Positions 16,785 through 25,547 of a stretch of DNA of 64,000 nt are shown here, piece by piece. The stretch comes from Pseudomonas fulva (GTDB lineage Bacteria > Pseudomonadota > Gammaproteobacteria > Pseudomonadales > Pseudomonadaceae), in contig NZ_CP082928.1 of NCBI RefSeq assembly GCF_023517795.1, positions 310,001 through 374,000 of the forward strand, given 5' to 3'. Position 1 is the stretch's first letter, and the number at the start of each line of letters is the position of its first letter. The notes under the pieces are model-generated. The model was given only the letters and a program-made list of their open reading frames with translations. It was not told where the DNA came from and searched no databases. The translations under genes were made by a program, and so were the position numbers.

Positions 16785-17696
16785 GTGAAGCACATCCACA
16801 TCGGCATTTCCGGCTGGCGTTATGCGCCCTGGCGTGGCGACTTCTACCCCGAAGGGTTGAAGCAGCGCGAGGAACTGGCGTTCGCCTCACGGGCGGTCAG
16901 CAGCATCGAGATCAACGGCTCCTTCTATGCCCTGCAGACACCCGAGCGCTATGCCGGCTGGGCCAGCGAAACGCCCGACGGCTTCTGCTTCGCGGTCAAG
17001 GCGCCGCGCTACATCACCCATATCCGCCGCCTCGACGACGTGGCCACGCCGATCGCCAACTTCTTCGCCTCCGGCCCGCTGCAGCTGGGTGACAAGCTGG
17101 GGCCGATCCTCTGGCAATTTCCGCCGAGCATGGCCTTCGACGAGCAGCGCTTCGCCGACTTCCTCGCCCTGCTGCCACAGGACACCGACCAGGCCCTGCG
17201 CAGCGCCAGGCAGGCCGATCGTCTTCAGGACGGCAGCCTGGAGGCGCCCCACCACCAGAAACTGCGCCATGCCGTGGAAATCCGCCACGACAGCTTTCGC
17301 GACCCGGCCTTCATCAAGCTGCTGCGCAAGCACAAGGTGGCCCTGGTGTTCGCCGACAGCGCCGGCAAGTGGCCGTACGCCGAGGATCTGACCGCCGACT
17401 TCGTGTACCTGCGCCTGCACGGCAACAAGAAGCTCTACGAAAGCGGTTACGACGAAGACGCCATCGACCATTGGCACCAGCGCATCGCCACCTGGAGCCG
17501 CGGCCAGCACCCCGGCGACGCGCAGCTGATCGACAGCCACAAGCCACGGGCCCGAGCGTCACGCGACGTGTATTGCTACTTCGACAACGACCTCAAGGTA
17601 CGTGCGCCCTACGACGCCCACGCGCTCTTACAGAAGTTCGACCTGGCCAAGGCGTTGCCCAACGCCCCCGGCCAGTCGCCAGGAGTGACCCCATGA
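16785..17696 (+). CDS. DUF72 family TIM-barrel protein (YecE-like)
   Basis: A 303-residue DUF72 protein. Typical features are the N-terminal [40 protein letters not shown], and the mid-protein [10 protein letters not shown] and VYLRLHG segments. The fold is a TIM barrel of unknown activity, and the conserved acidic/His residues suggest an enzyme. The start is a GTG at 16785, because the family N-terminus begins there and no ATG is available; the ribosome site is weak. The stop overlaps the next gene by 4 bp, starting a four-gene coupled operon with a phosphatase-like protein, cardiolipin synthase and a membrane protein. Confidence 0.92.
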   Translation: MKHIHIGISGWRYAPWRGDFYPEGLKQREELAFASRAVSSIEINGSFYALQTPERYAGWASETPDGFCFAVKAPRYITHIRRLDDVATPIANFFASGPLQLGDKLGPILWQFPPSMAFDEQRFADFLALLPQDTDQALRSARQADRLQDGSLEAPHHQKLRHAVEIRHDSFRDPAFIKLLRKHKVALVFADSAGKWPYAEDLTADFVYLRLHGNKKLYESGYDEDAIDHWHQRIATWSRGQHPGDAQLIDSHKPRARASRDVYCYFDNDLKVRAPYDAHALLQKFDLAKALPNAPGQSPGVTP

Positions 17697-18472
17697 CCAC
17701 CCACCAACCGGCCCCCACGGAGCTGGCCAGCGCGGTTCATACGCTGAAGATTCTCACCGTCAACACCCACAAGGGGTTCACCGCCCTGAACCGCCGTTTC
17801 ATCCTCCCGGAACTGCGCGATGCGGTGCGCACCCTGTCGGCCGACATGGTGTTCCTGCAGGAGGTGCACGGCACCCACGAGCACCATGCCAAGCGCTACG
17901 AGAACTGGCCGCCGACGCCGCAGTACGAATTTCTCGCCGACAGCATGTGGCCGCAGTTCGCCTACGGGCGCAACGCCGTTTACCCCCACGGCGACCACGG
18001 CAACGCCCTGCTCTCCAAATTCCCGATCCTGCGCCACGAGAACCTCGACGTGTCGATCGGCACCCAGGAGCAGCGCGGCCTGCTGCACTCGGTGCTCGAC
18101 GTGCCGGGCCACGCCGAAGTGCATGCCATCTGCGTGCACCTGGGCTTGCGCGAAGTCCACCGCAAGCAGCAGCTCGGCCTGCTCTGCAAGGTGATCGACC
18201 GACTGCCGCCCGATGCCCCGGTGATCGTCGCCGGGGACTTCAACGACTGGCGCCAGCGCGCCGACGGCCTGCTGGCCGCCAGCGGCCTGAAAGAAGCGTT
18301 CGTCAGCGAGCACGGCAAGCCGGCGAGGAGCTTTCCGGCGCGCTGGCCGCTGCTGTGCCTGGATCGCATCTATGTACGCAACGCGACCACTCACAACCCG
18401 CAGGTGCTGTCGACCCGCCCCTGGTCGCACCTGTCGGATCATGCACCGTTGGCTGTGGAGATACGGCTATGA
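17693..18472 (+). CDS. Endonuclease/exonuclease/phosphatase (EEP) family protein
   Basis: A 259-residue member of the EEP superfamily (DNase I, Mg-dependent phosphodiesterases). It has the full active-site set: VNTHKG with Asn24, FLQEVHG with Glu57, a mid His in VHLGLR, AGDFND with Asp182/Asn184, and the terminal SDHAPL with Asp249/His250. No signal peptide is present. The ATG at 17693 overlaps the DUF72 stop, and its own stop overlaps clsB. Position before a cardiolipin synthase suggests phosphodiester chemistry on a lipid or lipid headgroup, but nucleic-acid substrates cannot be excluded. Confidence 0.92.
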   Translation: MTTHQPAPTELASAVHTLKILTVNTHKGFTALNRRFILPELRDAVRTLSADMVFLQEVHGTHEHHAKRYENWPPTPQYEFLADSMWPQFAYGRNAVYPHGDHGNALLSKFPILRHENLDVSIGTQEQRGLLHSVLDVPGHAEVHAICVHLGLREVHRKQQLGLLCKVIDRLPPDAPVIVAGDFNDWRQRADGLLAASGLKEAFVSEHGKPARSFPARWPLLCLDRIYVRNATTHNPQVLSTRPWSHLSDHAPLAVEIRL

Positions 18473-19701
18473 AGTACGACTGGCGTGATGGCAACCAGGT
18501 CGATTTGCTGATCAACGGCGAGGAGTTCTACCCCGCCGTGTTCGAATCCATCCGCAACGCCCGGCAGGAAGTGCTGCTGGAAACCTTCATCATCTTCGAA
18601 GACAAGGTCGGCATGGAGCTGCAGCAGGCGCTGATCGCCGCGGCGCGCAACGGCGCCAGCGTGGAGATCACCGTGGACGGCTACGGTACCGCGGACCTGT
18701 CCATCGAGTACGTGGCCGCGCTGACCGCTGCCGGTGTGCGCGTGCACATGTTCGACCCCGGCAAGCGCCTGCTCGGCATGCGCACCAACCTGTTCCGTCG
18801 CCTGCACCGCAAGATCGTGGTGATCGACAGCGAGATCGCCTACATCGGCGGCATCAACTTCGGTGCCGACCACCTCGGTGACTACGGCCCGATGGCCAAG
18901 CAGGACTACGCCGTACGGGTGCGCGGCCCGATCGTCGCCGACCTGCACACCGCTGCCGAGCGCCTGCTGGAGGCCCGCGACGACCGCGAAGTCGCCAAGC
19001 GCCGGGTCAACCAGCCCGGCCAGCACCGCCACGCCGGCAACAGCCGCCTGCTGATGACCATCCGCGACAACGGCGACGACACCAACACCATCGAACAGCA
19101 CTACCTGGACGCCATTCGCAAGGCCCAGCACCGGCTGATCGTCGCCAACGCCTACTTCTTTCCCGGCTACCGCCTGCTGCGCGAGCTGCGCAACGCCGCC
19201 CGCCGTGGCGTTAAGGTGACGCTGATCCTCCAGGGCATGCCGGACATGCCGCTGGTGCGCCTGTGCTCGCGCCTGACCTACAACTACCTGCTGCGCGACG
19301 GCGTGACCATCTACGAGTACTGCCAGCGTCCGCTGCACGGCAAGGTCGCCCTGGCCGACCACGAGTGGTGCACCGTGGGCTCGAGCAACCTCGACCCGCT
19401 GAGCCTGTCCCTGAACCTGGAAGCCAACCTGATCATCCGCGACCCGGCACTCAATCGCCGCCTGCACGAGCACCTGTCCGAGCTGGCCGCCTCCAGCTGC
19501 AAGTCGGTGCCGCTCAAGCGGGTGATGCGCGGCTACTGGTGGCGCGCGCCGCTGATCTTCCTGTGCTTCCACTTCCTGCGCCACTTCCCGGCCATCGCCG
19601 GCTGGTTCCCGGCCCACTCACCGCGGCTCAAGCTGCTCAAACCCGATATTGAAGCGCCGCAGTGCGGCACCTTGCAGGTCGACCAGGAGAAAGTCTCGTG
19701 A
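18469..19701 (+). CDS. clsB: Cardiolipin synthase B-like phospholipase D enzyme
   Basis: A 410-residue PLD-superfamily protein with two HKD motifs: [10 protein letters not shown] (His113, Lys115, Asp120) followed by [11 protein letters not shown], and [10 protein letters not shown] (His290, Lys292) followed by [10 protein letters not shown]. ClsB-type enzymes make cardiolipin at the inner membrane from phosphatidylglycerol and a second phospholipid. No N-terminal transmembrane hairpin is present, as expected for ClsB rather than ClsA. A hydrophobic segment near residues 355-365 ([14 protein letters not shown]) may bind the membrane. It is coupled by 4-bp overlaps to the EEP gene upstream and the membrane protein downstream. 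Confidence 0.95.
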   Translation: MKYDWRDGNQVDLLINGEEFYPAVFESIRNARQEVLLETFIIFEDKVGMELQQALIAAARNGASVEITVDGYGTADLSIEYVAALTAAGVRVHMFDPGKRLLGMRTNLFRRLHRKIVVIDSEIAYIGGINFGADHLGDYGPMAKQDYAVRVRGPIVADLHTAAERLLEARDDREVAKRRVNQPGQHRHAGNSRLLMTIRDNGDDTNTIEQHYLDAIRKAQHRLIVANAYFFPGYRLLRELRNAARRGVKVTLILQGMPDMPLVRLCSRLTYNYLLRDGVTIYEYCQRPLHGKVALADHEWCTVGSSNLDPLSLSLNLEANLIIRDPALNRRLHEHLSELAASSCKSVPLKRVMRGYWWRAPLIFLCFHFLRHFPAIAGWFPAHSPRLKLLKPDIEAPQCGTLQVDQEKVS

Positions 19702-20687
19702 GCAAAGCCGACGACAAACAGGGCAAACCGGCCTGGCGCTGGGCCAAGCGCCTGCTGACCCTGTGCTTTTTCATCCTGGTGCCGGCGCTGCTGTTCATGC
19801 TGGTCAAGAACCTCGACTGGCAGGAAGTCAGCCTGGCCCTGCGCAGCTACAGCGCCACCATTCTCCTGGCCGCGGTTGGCGTCACGGCGCTCAGCTACGG
19901 GGTGTATTCGAGTTTCGACCTGATCGGCCGTGCCTACACCCAGCACGGCCTGCCCGCCCGGCAGGTGCTGCCGCTGACCTTCGTATGCTACGCCTTCACC
20001 CTCAACCTGAGTTCCTGGGTGGGCGGCGTGGCGCTGCGCTATCGCCTGTACTCACGCCTGGGCCTGAAGGTCTCGACCATCACACGGGTACTGAGCATGA
20101 GCCTGATCACCAACTGGCTCGGCTACATCCTGCTGGCCGGCGTGCTGTTCACCTTCGGCCTGTTGAAGCTGCCGGAGGGCTGGGCGATCGGTGCCACGGG
20201 TCTGCGCATCATCGGCCTGGCACTGCTGGCCATCGGCATCGGCTACCTGCTGGCCTGCCAGTTCTCCAAGCGTCGCAGCTGGACGATCCGCGGCCACGAA
20301 CTGAACCTGCCGTCGCTGCCCATGGCCCTGCTGCAGGCCGGCCTGGGTGCCCTGAACTGGTCGCTGATGGCGCTGATCATCTACCTGCTGCTGCCCGAGG
20401 AGGCCTTCTACCCGACCATTCTTGGCATTCTGATGATCAGCAGTATCGCCGGGGTGATCACCCATATCCCGGCCGGCCTGGGGGTGATCGAGGCCGTGTT
20501 CATCGCCATGCTGCAGCACGAGATGTCCAAGGGCAGCATCGTCGCCGCGCTGATCGGCTACCGGGCGATCTACTTCCTGCTGCCGCTGGCGGTGGCCTGC
20601 GTGGTCTACCTGGTGCTGGAAAAACGCGCCAAGAAGCTGCGCCAGAACGCCGGCCAGGAAAACAGCGAAGAGCCGCGCCCCGCCTGA
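19698..20687 (+). CDS. UPF0104/LPG-synthase-like integral membrane protein
   Basis: A 329-residue protein with about eight hydrophobic segments, matching the lysylphosphatidylglycerol synthase transmembrane family (flippase-like part of MprF) without the cytoplasmic aminoacyl-transferase domain. Diagnostic stretches are FTLNLSSWVGGVALRYRLYS near residue 110 and ITHIPAGLGVIEAVFIAML near residue 265. The start is GTG at 19698 after AGGAGAAAG, overlapping the clsB stop by 4 bp. Pairing with cardiolipin synthase suggests lipid flipping or envelope remodelling. The C-terminus is short, basic and cytoplasmic. Confidence 0.9.
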   Translation: MSKADDKQGKPAWRWAKRLLTLCFFILVPALLFMLVKNLDWQEVSLALRSYSATILLAAVGVTALSYGVYSSFDLIGRAYTQHGLPARQVLPLTFVCYAFTLNLSSWVGGVALRYRLYSRLGLKVSTITRVLSMSLITNWLGYILLAGVLFTFGLLKLPEGWAIGATGLRIIGLALLAIGIGYLLACQFSKRRSWTIRGHELNLPSLPMALLQAGLGALNWSLMALIIYLLLPEEAFYPTILGILMISSIAGVITHIPAGLGVIEAVFIAMLQHEMSKGSIVAALIGYRAIYFLLPLAVACVVYLVLEKRAKKLRQNAGQENSEEPRPA

Positions 20688-20714
20688 CCGACGGCTCCTC
20701 GACCGGGACAGGCC

Positions 20715-20755
20715 TTGATCCCGGTCAAGGGGCCAGCGGCCTGTCGCGCTAGGCT
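20715..20755 (+). promoter_or_regulatory. ANR/FNR box with class II promoter geometry
   Basis: TTGAT-CCCG-GTCAA at 20715-20728 differs from the ANR/FNR consensus TTGAT-N4-ATCAA by one base. Its centre is about 41.5 bp upstream of a predicted start near 20763, and a -10-like TAGGCT lies at 20750-20755. This is the layout of an ANR-activated class II promoter. It drives the DUF3079 gene at 20784. The 8-bp inverted repeat 20701-20708/20719-20726 overlaps the box and may end the upstream operon. Confidence 0.6.
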
Positions 20756-20783
20756 GGGATCGACACCCAGCGGAGCACGCGAG

Positions 20784-20996
20784 ATGGCCAAGAAATTCCC
20801 CCTGCAACCCGGCAACCCCGAGCGCATCTGCTGGGGTTGCGACCGTTACTGCAGCGCCACCGACCTGCAATGCGGCAACGGCGCCGGCCGCACCCAGCAC
20901 CCCATCGAGCTGTTCGGCGAAGACTGGTACCTGGACGGCAGCTGGGGTATCGAGCCCCCAGGGGCCGATCGCAAGCCCAAGCAGCGGCAGATCTGA
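20784..20996 (+). CDS. DUF3079 small cysteine-containing protein
   Basis: A 70-residue DUF3079 protein beginning MAKKFPLQPGNPERICWGCD. Four cysteines sit close together (CWGCDRYC, then C at residue 30, in LQCGNG), a spacing suited to a small metal site; this is inferred. The rest contains RTQHPIELFGEDWY and a polar tail. No function is known for the family. The start at 20784 follows GGAGCACGCGAG. It is convergent with the MocR regulator, only 2 bp apart, and its promoter carries an ANR-type box, so low-oxygen induction is predicted. Confidence 0.88.
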   Translation: MAKKFPLQPGNPERICWGCDRYCSATDLQCGNGAGRTQHPIELFGEDWYLDGSWGIEPPGADRKPKQRQI

Positions 20997-20998
20997 AT

Positions 20999-22471
20999 TC
21001 AGCCCGGCAACTTCCAGGCCCTGCGCAGGGCCTGCAGCGCTTCGCCGATGGCCTGTTCCGGCACCGCCGCAAAGCCCATCACCAGCCCGGCACGCTGCTC
21101 CGCCGGCGTGCTCCCCTCGGGCAGCCATTGCACGCTGAGCGGGTTGATCTCCACCCCACAGCTGGCCGCCGCCGCGATCAGTTCGCGCTCACGGGCCAGG
21201 CTCTCGCAGCGCACGCTCAGGTGCAGGCCGGCGTGCACGTCCGGCAGTGGCGCACAGCCGGGCACGGCAGCCGGCCAGCCGGCCAGCAAGGCATCGCGAC
21301 GGGCCCGGGCGGCGTTGCGCATACGGCGGATATGGCGCTGGAAATGCCCGCCGGCAATGAAGTCGGCCATCACCGCCTGGGTGCCGATATCGGAATGCCG
21401 CATATCCACCCCACGGCGCCGGGCGAACGCCTGGGCCAGGCGCGGCGGCGCCACCAGATAGCCCAGGCGCAGGGCCGGAAAGGCGATCTTGCTGAAGGTG
21501 CCGACGTACAGCACGCGCTGGCCGCGATCCAGGGCGGCGAGCGGGGCCAGTGGCGTGCCGCTGTAGCGGTACTCACCGTCGTAATCGTCCTCGATGATCC
21601 AGGCATCGTGGCGCTCGGCCCAGTCGAGCAGGGCCAGGCGCCTGGGCAGCGACAGCGTCACCCCGGTCGGGTACTGGTGCGACGGGGTGACGTAGGCCAG
21701 CCGACACGGCCCTGAACGTTGCAGCGCGGCGACGTCCAGGCCCTCGGCGTCGATGCCGACGCCCTCGAGGCGGGCACCGGCGACGCTGAACGCGTGGGCG
21801 GCGGCGCGGTAACCCAAGTCCTCGATGGCCACCCGGTCACCAGGCTCGAGCAGCAGCTGGGTGCACAGGCTGATGGCCTGCTGGGCACCACAGGTGATGA
21901 TGATCTGCCCCGGGTCGCACTGCAGGCCGCGGCTGCTGCGCAGGTAGGCGGCGATCAGCTCACGCAGCCGACCATCACCCGCCGGGTCGCCGTAGCCCAG
22001 CAGCGCAGACGCCGGCCGGCGCCAGAAACGCGCGGCCAGACGTGCCCAGGTGTCGTAGGGAAACAGGTCGAAAGCCGGCACGCCAACGCGAAAGGCCCGC
22101 GGTGGCCCGGGCAGGTGCGGCGGCAGATGAAAGCGCTCCAATCGCTGCAAGGCGCTGCTGCTCGCCTGGCTCACCGGCATCTCCGCCGGCAACGGCGCGC
22201 TGGCGGCCAGGTCGGCCACGTAGGTGCCATCGCCGACCCGCGCCTGCACATAGCCCTCGGCGTACAGCTGATCCAGGGCGCGGTTGACGGTATTGCGCGA
22301 CACCCCCAGCAGCTCGGCCAGCTGGCGGCTGGCCGGCAGGCGCGTGCCACCGGGCAGCCGCCCGTCGAGCATGCGTTCGCGCAGCGCCTGGTACAGCTGG
22401 CGCGACAGGCCTGCACCGGGCTGCAGGCACAGGCCCGAGAGGTCGACGGGTAGCGGCGCCGAGGTGGCCAT
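20999..22471 (-). CDS. MocR/PdxR-type GntR-aminotransferase regulator
   Basis: A 490-residue MocR-family regulator. An N-terminal GntR winged helix (LYQALRERMLDGRLPGGTRL, then PASRQLAELLGVSRNTVNRA) is joined by a linker to an aspartate-aminotransferase fold with PLP-lysine region YVGTFSKIAFPALRLGYLV. Such proteins usually sense PLP or an amino compound and act on a divergent neighbour. The ATG at 22471 follows GGAG by 6 nt; upstream ATGs at 22483 and 22492 lack this. It is divergent from a PaiB-like flavoprotein gene, its likely target. Confidence 0.93.
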   Translation of the reverse strand: MATSAPLPVDLSGLCLQPGAGLSRQLYQALRERMLDGRLPGGTRLPASRQLAELLGVSRNTVNRALDQLYAEGYVQARVGDGTYVADLAASAPLPAEMPVSQASSSALQRLERFHLPPHLPGPPRAFRVGVPAFDLFPYDTWARLAARFWRRPASALLGYGDPAGDGRLRELIAAYLRSSRGLQCDPGQIIITCGAQQAISLCTQLLLEPGDRVAIEDLGYRAAAHAFSVAGARLEGVGIDAEGLDVAALQRSGPCRLAYVTPSHQYPTGVTLSLPRRLALLDWAERHDAWIIEDDYDGEYRYSGTPLAPLAALDRGQRVLYVGTFSKIAFPALRLGYLVAPPRLAQAFARRRGVDMRHSDIGTQAVMADFIAGGHFQRHIRRMRNAARARRDALLAGWPAAVPGCAPLPDVHAGLHLSVRCESLARERELIAAAASCGVEINPLSVQWLPEGSTPAEQRAGLVMGFAAVPEQAIGEALQALRRAWKLPG

Positions 22472-22520
22472 GATTGGCTCCATGAAAGTCACGGGAAATG
22501 GATCTTACAACAGACCAATC
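22472..22520. promoter_or_regulatory. Candidate MocR operator between divergent genes
   Basis: In the 87-bp gap between the MocR and PaiB-like genes, GATTGG (22472-22477) and CCAATC (22515-22520) form an inverted repeat with centres 43 bp apart, about four helical turns. This suits binding by a dimeric MocR protein and control of both directions. It is a short motif, so chance is possible. Confidence 0.35.
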
Positions 22521-22558
22521 GTAATTCTAGGATGGCGCATCCAGCCAAGGAACGCCCC

Positions 22559-23188
22559 ATGTACACGCCACCCGCCTTTCGCCAGAACGACCTCGCCACC
22601 CTGCACCGGGAAATCCACGCCTGCCGCCTGGCGACCCTCATCAGCCCTGGCGAACATGGCCTGCAGGCCAGCCACCTGCCCTTGCTGCTGCGCGCCGAAG
22701 AAGGCCCCTACGGCACCCTGTATGGCCACCTGGCGCGGGCCAACCCCCATGCCCGGCTGCTGGCAGAAGGCGGCGAGGCCCTGGTGGTGTTCGGCGGCGC
22801 CGATGCCTACGTCAGCCCCTCCTGGTACCCGACCAAGGCCGAGCACGGCAAGGTGGTGCCGACCTGGAACTACATCGCCGTGCATGCCCATGGCCGCGCC
22901 GACGTGTTCGACGATGCCGAACGCCTGCTGGCCCTGCTCGGCGCGCTGACCGACCGCCATGAGCAACCGCGGCCGCAGCCCTGGACCATTGACGACGCAC
23001 CGCGCGATTACATCGACGGGATGCTGCGCGCCATCGTCGGCTTCGCCCTGCCCATCGCGCGCCTGGAGGGCAAGTGGAAGCTGGGCCAGAACCGCAGCGA
23101 GGCCGACCAGCGCGGCGTGCGTGACGGCCTCGATGCCAGCCCCGATCCCCGTGACCGCGCCCTGGCGCAGCGCATGACCGAACGATAA
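22559..23188 (+). CDS. PaiB-like FMN-binding protein
   Basis: A 209-residue protein of the PaiB family (FMN-binding split barrel). Family landmarks are MYTPPAFRQNDLATLHREI, ASHLPLLL, VSPSWYPTKAEHGKVVPTWN and IVGFALPIARLEGKWKLGQN. PaiB proteins were first described as negative regulators in Bacillus, but the fold suggests a flavin or pyridoxamine-phosphate oxidase-like activity. The start at 22559 is preceded by AAGGA. It is divergent from the MocR gene. The following GNAT gene is 13 bp downstream, and the PaiB/GNAT pairing recalls the PaiAB pair of Bacillus. Confidence 0.9.
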   Translation: MYTPPAFRQNDLATLHREIHACRLATLISPGEHGLQASHLPLLLRAEEGPYGTLYGHLARANPHARLLAEGGEALVVFGGADAYVSPSWYPTKAEHGKVVPTWNYIAVHAHGRADVFDDAERLLALLGALTDRHEQPRPQPWTIDDAPRDYIDGMLRAIVGFALPIARLEGKWKLGQNRSEADQRGVRDGLDASPDPRDRALAQRMTER

Positions 23189-23201
23189 CAGGAGACCGAA
23201 C

Positions 23202-23639
23202 ATGGAAATACGCGCCGTTACCGCTGACGATCACGCCGCCTGGCTACCACTCTGGCAGGGCTACCAGCGTTTCTACGCCACCGAGATCCCGGAGGCCACC
23301 AGTGCCCAGACCTGGCAGCGCTTTCTCGACGCCGACGAGCCGATGCACGCGGCCCTGGCCTGGCAGGACGACCGCGCCATGGGTATGGTCCAGTGGATTT
23401 TCCATCGTTCCTGCTGGACCGCGGGGGACTACTGCTACCTGCAGGACCTGTTCGTCGACGAAAGCGTTCGCGGCAGCGGCGTCGGGCGCGGACTGATCGA
23501 GCACGTCTACGCCCAGGCCAGGCTGGCCGGCGCTTCGCGGGTGCACTGGCTGACCCACGAGAGCAACACCAACGCCATGCAGCTGTACGACCGCATCGCC
23601 GAGCGCCCCGGCCTCGTGCAGTACCGCAAGAAATTGTGA
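23202..23639 (+). CDS. GNAT-family N-acetyltransferase
   Basis: A 145-residue GNAT protein. The acetyl-CoA binding motif A is LFVDESVRGSGVGRGLIEHV (RGSGVG pyrophosphate loop), followed by WLTHESNTNAMQLYDRI (motif B). The ATG at 23202 follows AGGAGACCGA. It lies 13 bp after the PaiB-like gene and 14 bp before another GNAT gene, so the three form an operon. The family acetylates small amines or protein N-termini; the substrate here is unknown. A polyamine role is possible by analogy with PaiA but is only a guess. Confidence 0.92.
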   Translation: MEIRAVTADDHAAWLPLWQGYQRFYATEIPEATSAQTWQRFLDADEPMHAALAWQDDRAMGMVQWIFHRSCWTAGDYCYLQDLFVDESVRGSGVGRGLIEHVYAQARLAGASRVHWLTHESNTNAMQLYDRIAERPGLVQYRKKL

Positions 23640-23653
23640 TCAGGAGCCCGACC

Positions 23654-24334
23654 ATGACAGACGCCCCGCTCGACTGGGTACCCGCCACACCACCGCCCCG
23701 CGCGCCCATCGACGGCCGCTACGTGCGCCTGGAACCGCTGGACGCCCAGCGCCACGGCGAGGCGCTATGGCATGCCCTGCAAGGCCCGGACAGTGATCCC
23801 GATTTGTGGGACTACCTGCCCTACGGCCCGTTCGCCGAACGCGGCGCTTTCGATGACTGGCTCGCCGGCAGGCAGGCGGGCGACGACCCGCTGTTCTTCA
23901 CGGTGATCGACAAGGCCACCGAGCGGGCCGTGGGGCTGCTCAGCTTTCTGCGCATCGCCCCGGCCGACGGCTGCATCGAGATCGGCCATATCGCCTCTGG
24001 CCGCGCCATGCAGCGCTCCCCCGCCTCCACCGAAGCGCTCTGGCTGCTGATGCGCCTGGCCATGGACGAGCTCGGCAATCGCCGCCTGGAATGGAAGTGC
24101 AATGCCCGTAATGGGCGCTCGATGCGCGCAGCCCAGCGGCTCGGCTTCACCCAGGAAGGCCTGTTCCGCCAGCATGCGGTGATCAAGGGGCGGAATCGCG
24201 ATACCGCCTGGTTCTCGATCATCGATGGCGAATGGCCGGCGATTCGCGATGCCTTTGTACGCTGGCTGGCCCCGGAGAATTTCGATGCGCAGGGCAGGCA
24301 GCGCCAGCGTCTGGAGGAGTTGCGCGGGCGGTAG
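23654..24334 (+). CDS. RimJ/RimL-type GNAT acetyltransferase
   Basis: A 226-residue GNAT of the RimJ/RimL subgroup, longer than the preceding one. It begins with the typical YVRLEPLDAQRHGEALWHAL and continues with DYLPYGPF, AVGLLSFLRIAP, EIGHIASG, EWKCNARNGRSMRAAQRLGF and TQEGLFRQHAVIKGRNRDTA. Many members acetylate ribosomal protein N-termini or small amines and antibiotics; the substrate is not deducible. The ATG at 23654 follows AGGAG. It is the last gene of the PaiB-GNAT-GNAT set and ends 12 bp before a large REPIN array. Confidence 0.92.
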   Translation: MTDAPLDWVPATPPPRAPIDGRYVRLEPLDAQRHGEALWHALQGPDSDPDLWDYLPYGPFAERGAFDDWLAGRQAGDDPLFFTVIDKATERAVGLLSFLRIAPADGCIEIGHIASGRAMQRSPASTEALWLLMRLAMDELGNRRLEWKCNARNGRSMRAAQRLGFTQEGLFRQHAVIKGRNRDTAWFSIIDGEWPAIRDAFVRWLAPENFDAQGRQRQRLEELRGR

Positions 24335-24345
24335 AACGACCTTCT

Positions 24346-25540
24346 GCGCGAAAACGATTGCGGCCTTACCGCGAGAACGGCGTTGTGCACACGATTCGCC
24401 GCGAGGTCGCGTCTCCTACACGGGGATCGCGGTATCACACGAGCCTGGTGGGAGCGTCGCCCCCGGCGCGAAAACGATTGCGGCCTTACCGCGAGAACGG
24501 TGCCGTGCTCACGATTCGCCGCGAGGTCGCGGCTCCTACAATGATCGCGAGCATCCCAACGCCCGAGTGGGAGCGTCGCCCCCGGCGCGATATCGATTGC
24601 GGCCCTACCGCGAGAACGGTGCCGTGCTCACGATTCGCCGCGGGTCGCGGCTCCTACAATGATCGCGAGCATCCCAACGCCTGCGTGGGAGCGTCGCCCC
24701 CGGCGCGAAAACGATTGCGGCCTTACCGCGAGAACGGCGTTGTGCACACGATTCGCCGCGAGGTCGCGTCTCCTACACGGGGATCGCGGTATCACACGAG
24801 CCTGGTGGGAGCGTCGCCCCCGGCGCGAAAACGATTGCGGCCTTACCGCGAGAACGGTGCCGTGCTCACGATTCGCCGCGAGGTCGCGGCTCCTACAATG
24901 ATCGCGAGCATCCCAACGCCCGAGTGGGAGCGTCGCCCCCGGCGCGATATCGATTGCGGCCCTACCGCGAGAACGGTGCCGTGCTCACGATTCGCCGCGG
25001 GTCGCGGCTCCTACAATGATCGCGAGCATCCCAACGCCTGCGTGGGAGCGTCGCCCCCGGCGCGAAAACGATTGCGGCCTTACCGCGAGAACGGCGTTGT
25101 GCACACGATTCGCCGCGAGGTCGCGTCTCCTACACGGGGATCGCGGTATCACACGAGCCTGGTGGGAGCGTCGCCCCCGGCGCGAAAACGATTGCGGCCT
25201 TACCGCGAGAACGGCGTCGTGCACACGATTCGCCGCGGGTCGTGGCTCCTACAATGATCGCGAGCATCCCAACGTCCGCGTGGGAGCGTCGCCCCCGGCG
25301 CGAAAACGATTGCGGCCTTACCGCGAGAACGGCGTCGTGCTCACGATTCGCCGCGGGTCGCGGCTCCTACAATGATCGCGAGCATCCCAACGCCCGCGTG
25401 GGAGCGTCGCCCCCGGCGCGAAAACGATTGCGGCCTTACCGCGAGAACGGCGTCGTGCTCACGATTCGCCGGGAGGTCGCGTCTCCTACACGGGGATCGC
25501 GGTATCACATGAATCGCTGGGAGGATCGCCCTCAGCGCGT
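24346..25540. repeat. REPIN-like tandem array, ten units with higher-order duplication
   Basis: Between convergent GNAT and lysE genes lie tandem units of 118-120 bp starting at 24450, 24569, 24687, 24807, 24926, 25044, 25164, 25282 and 25400. A partial unit precedes them and a degenerate end follows from 25519. Each unit opens with a REP head (GTGGGAGCGTCGCC...) and carries an inverted REP (GTAGGAGC... on the minus strand), i.e. a REPIN layout, with small hairpins in both. Units 24450-24806 and 24807-25163 are identical 357-bp triplets. Several frames stay open across the array, but they are not genes. Confidence 0.9.
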
Positions 25541-25547
25541 CAGCGGT

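Noticed and set aside
24232..25257. Long open frame (about 340 codons) across the REPIN array, and shorter frames at 24659, 24985, 25016 and 25242
   Set aside because: They run out of phase over the end of a GNAT gene and through 118-120-bp repeats. The encoded repeats are only the translation of REP sequence, and there is no ribosome site.
24346..25540. Possible CRISPR array
   Set aside because: Units are contiguous 118-120-bp repeats with no unique spacers of constant size, and there are no cas genes.
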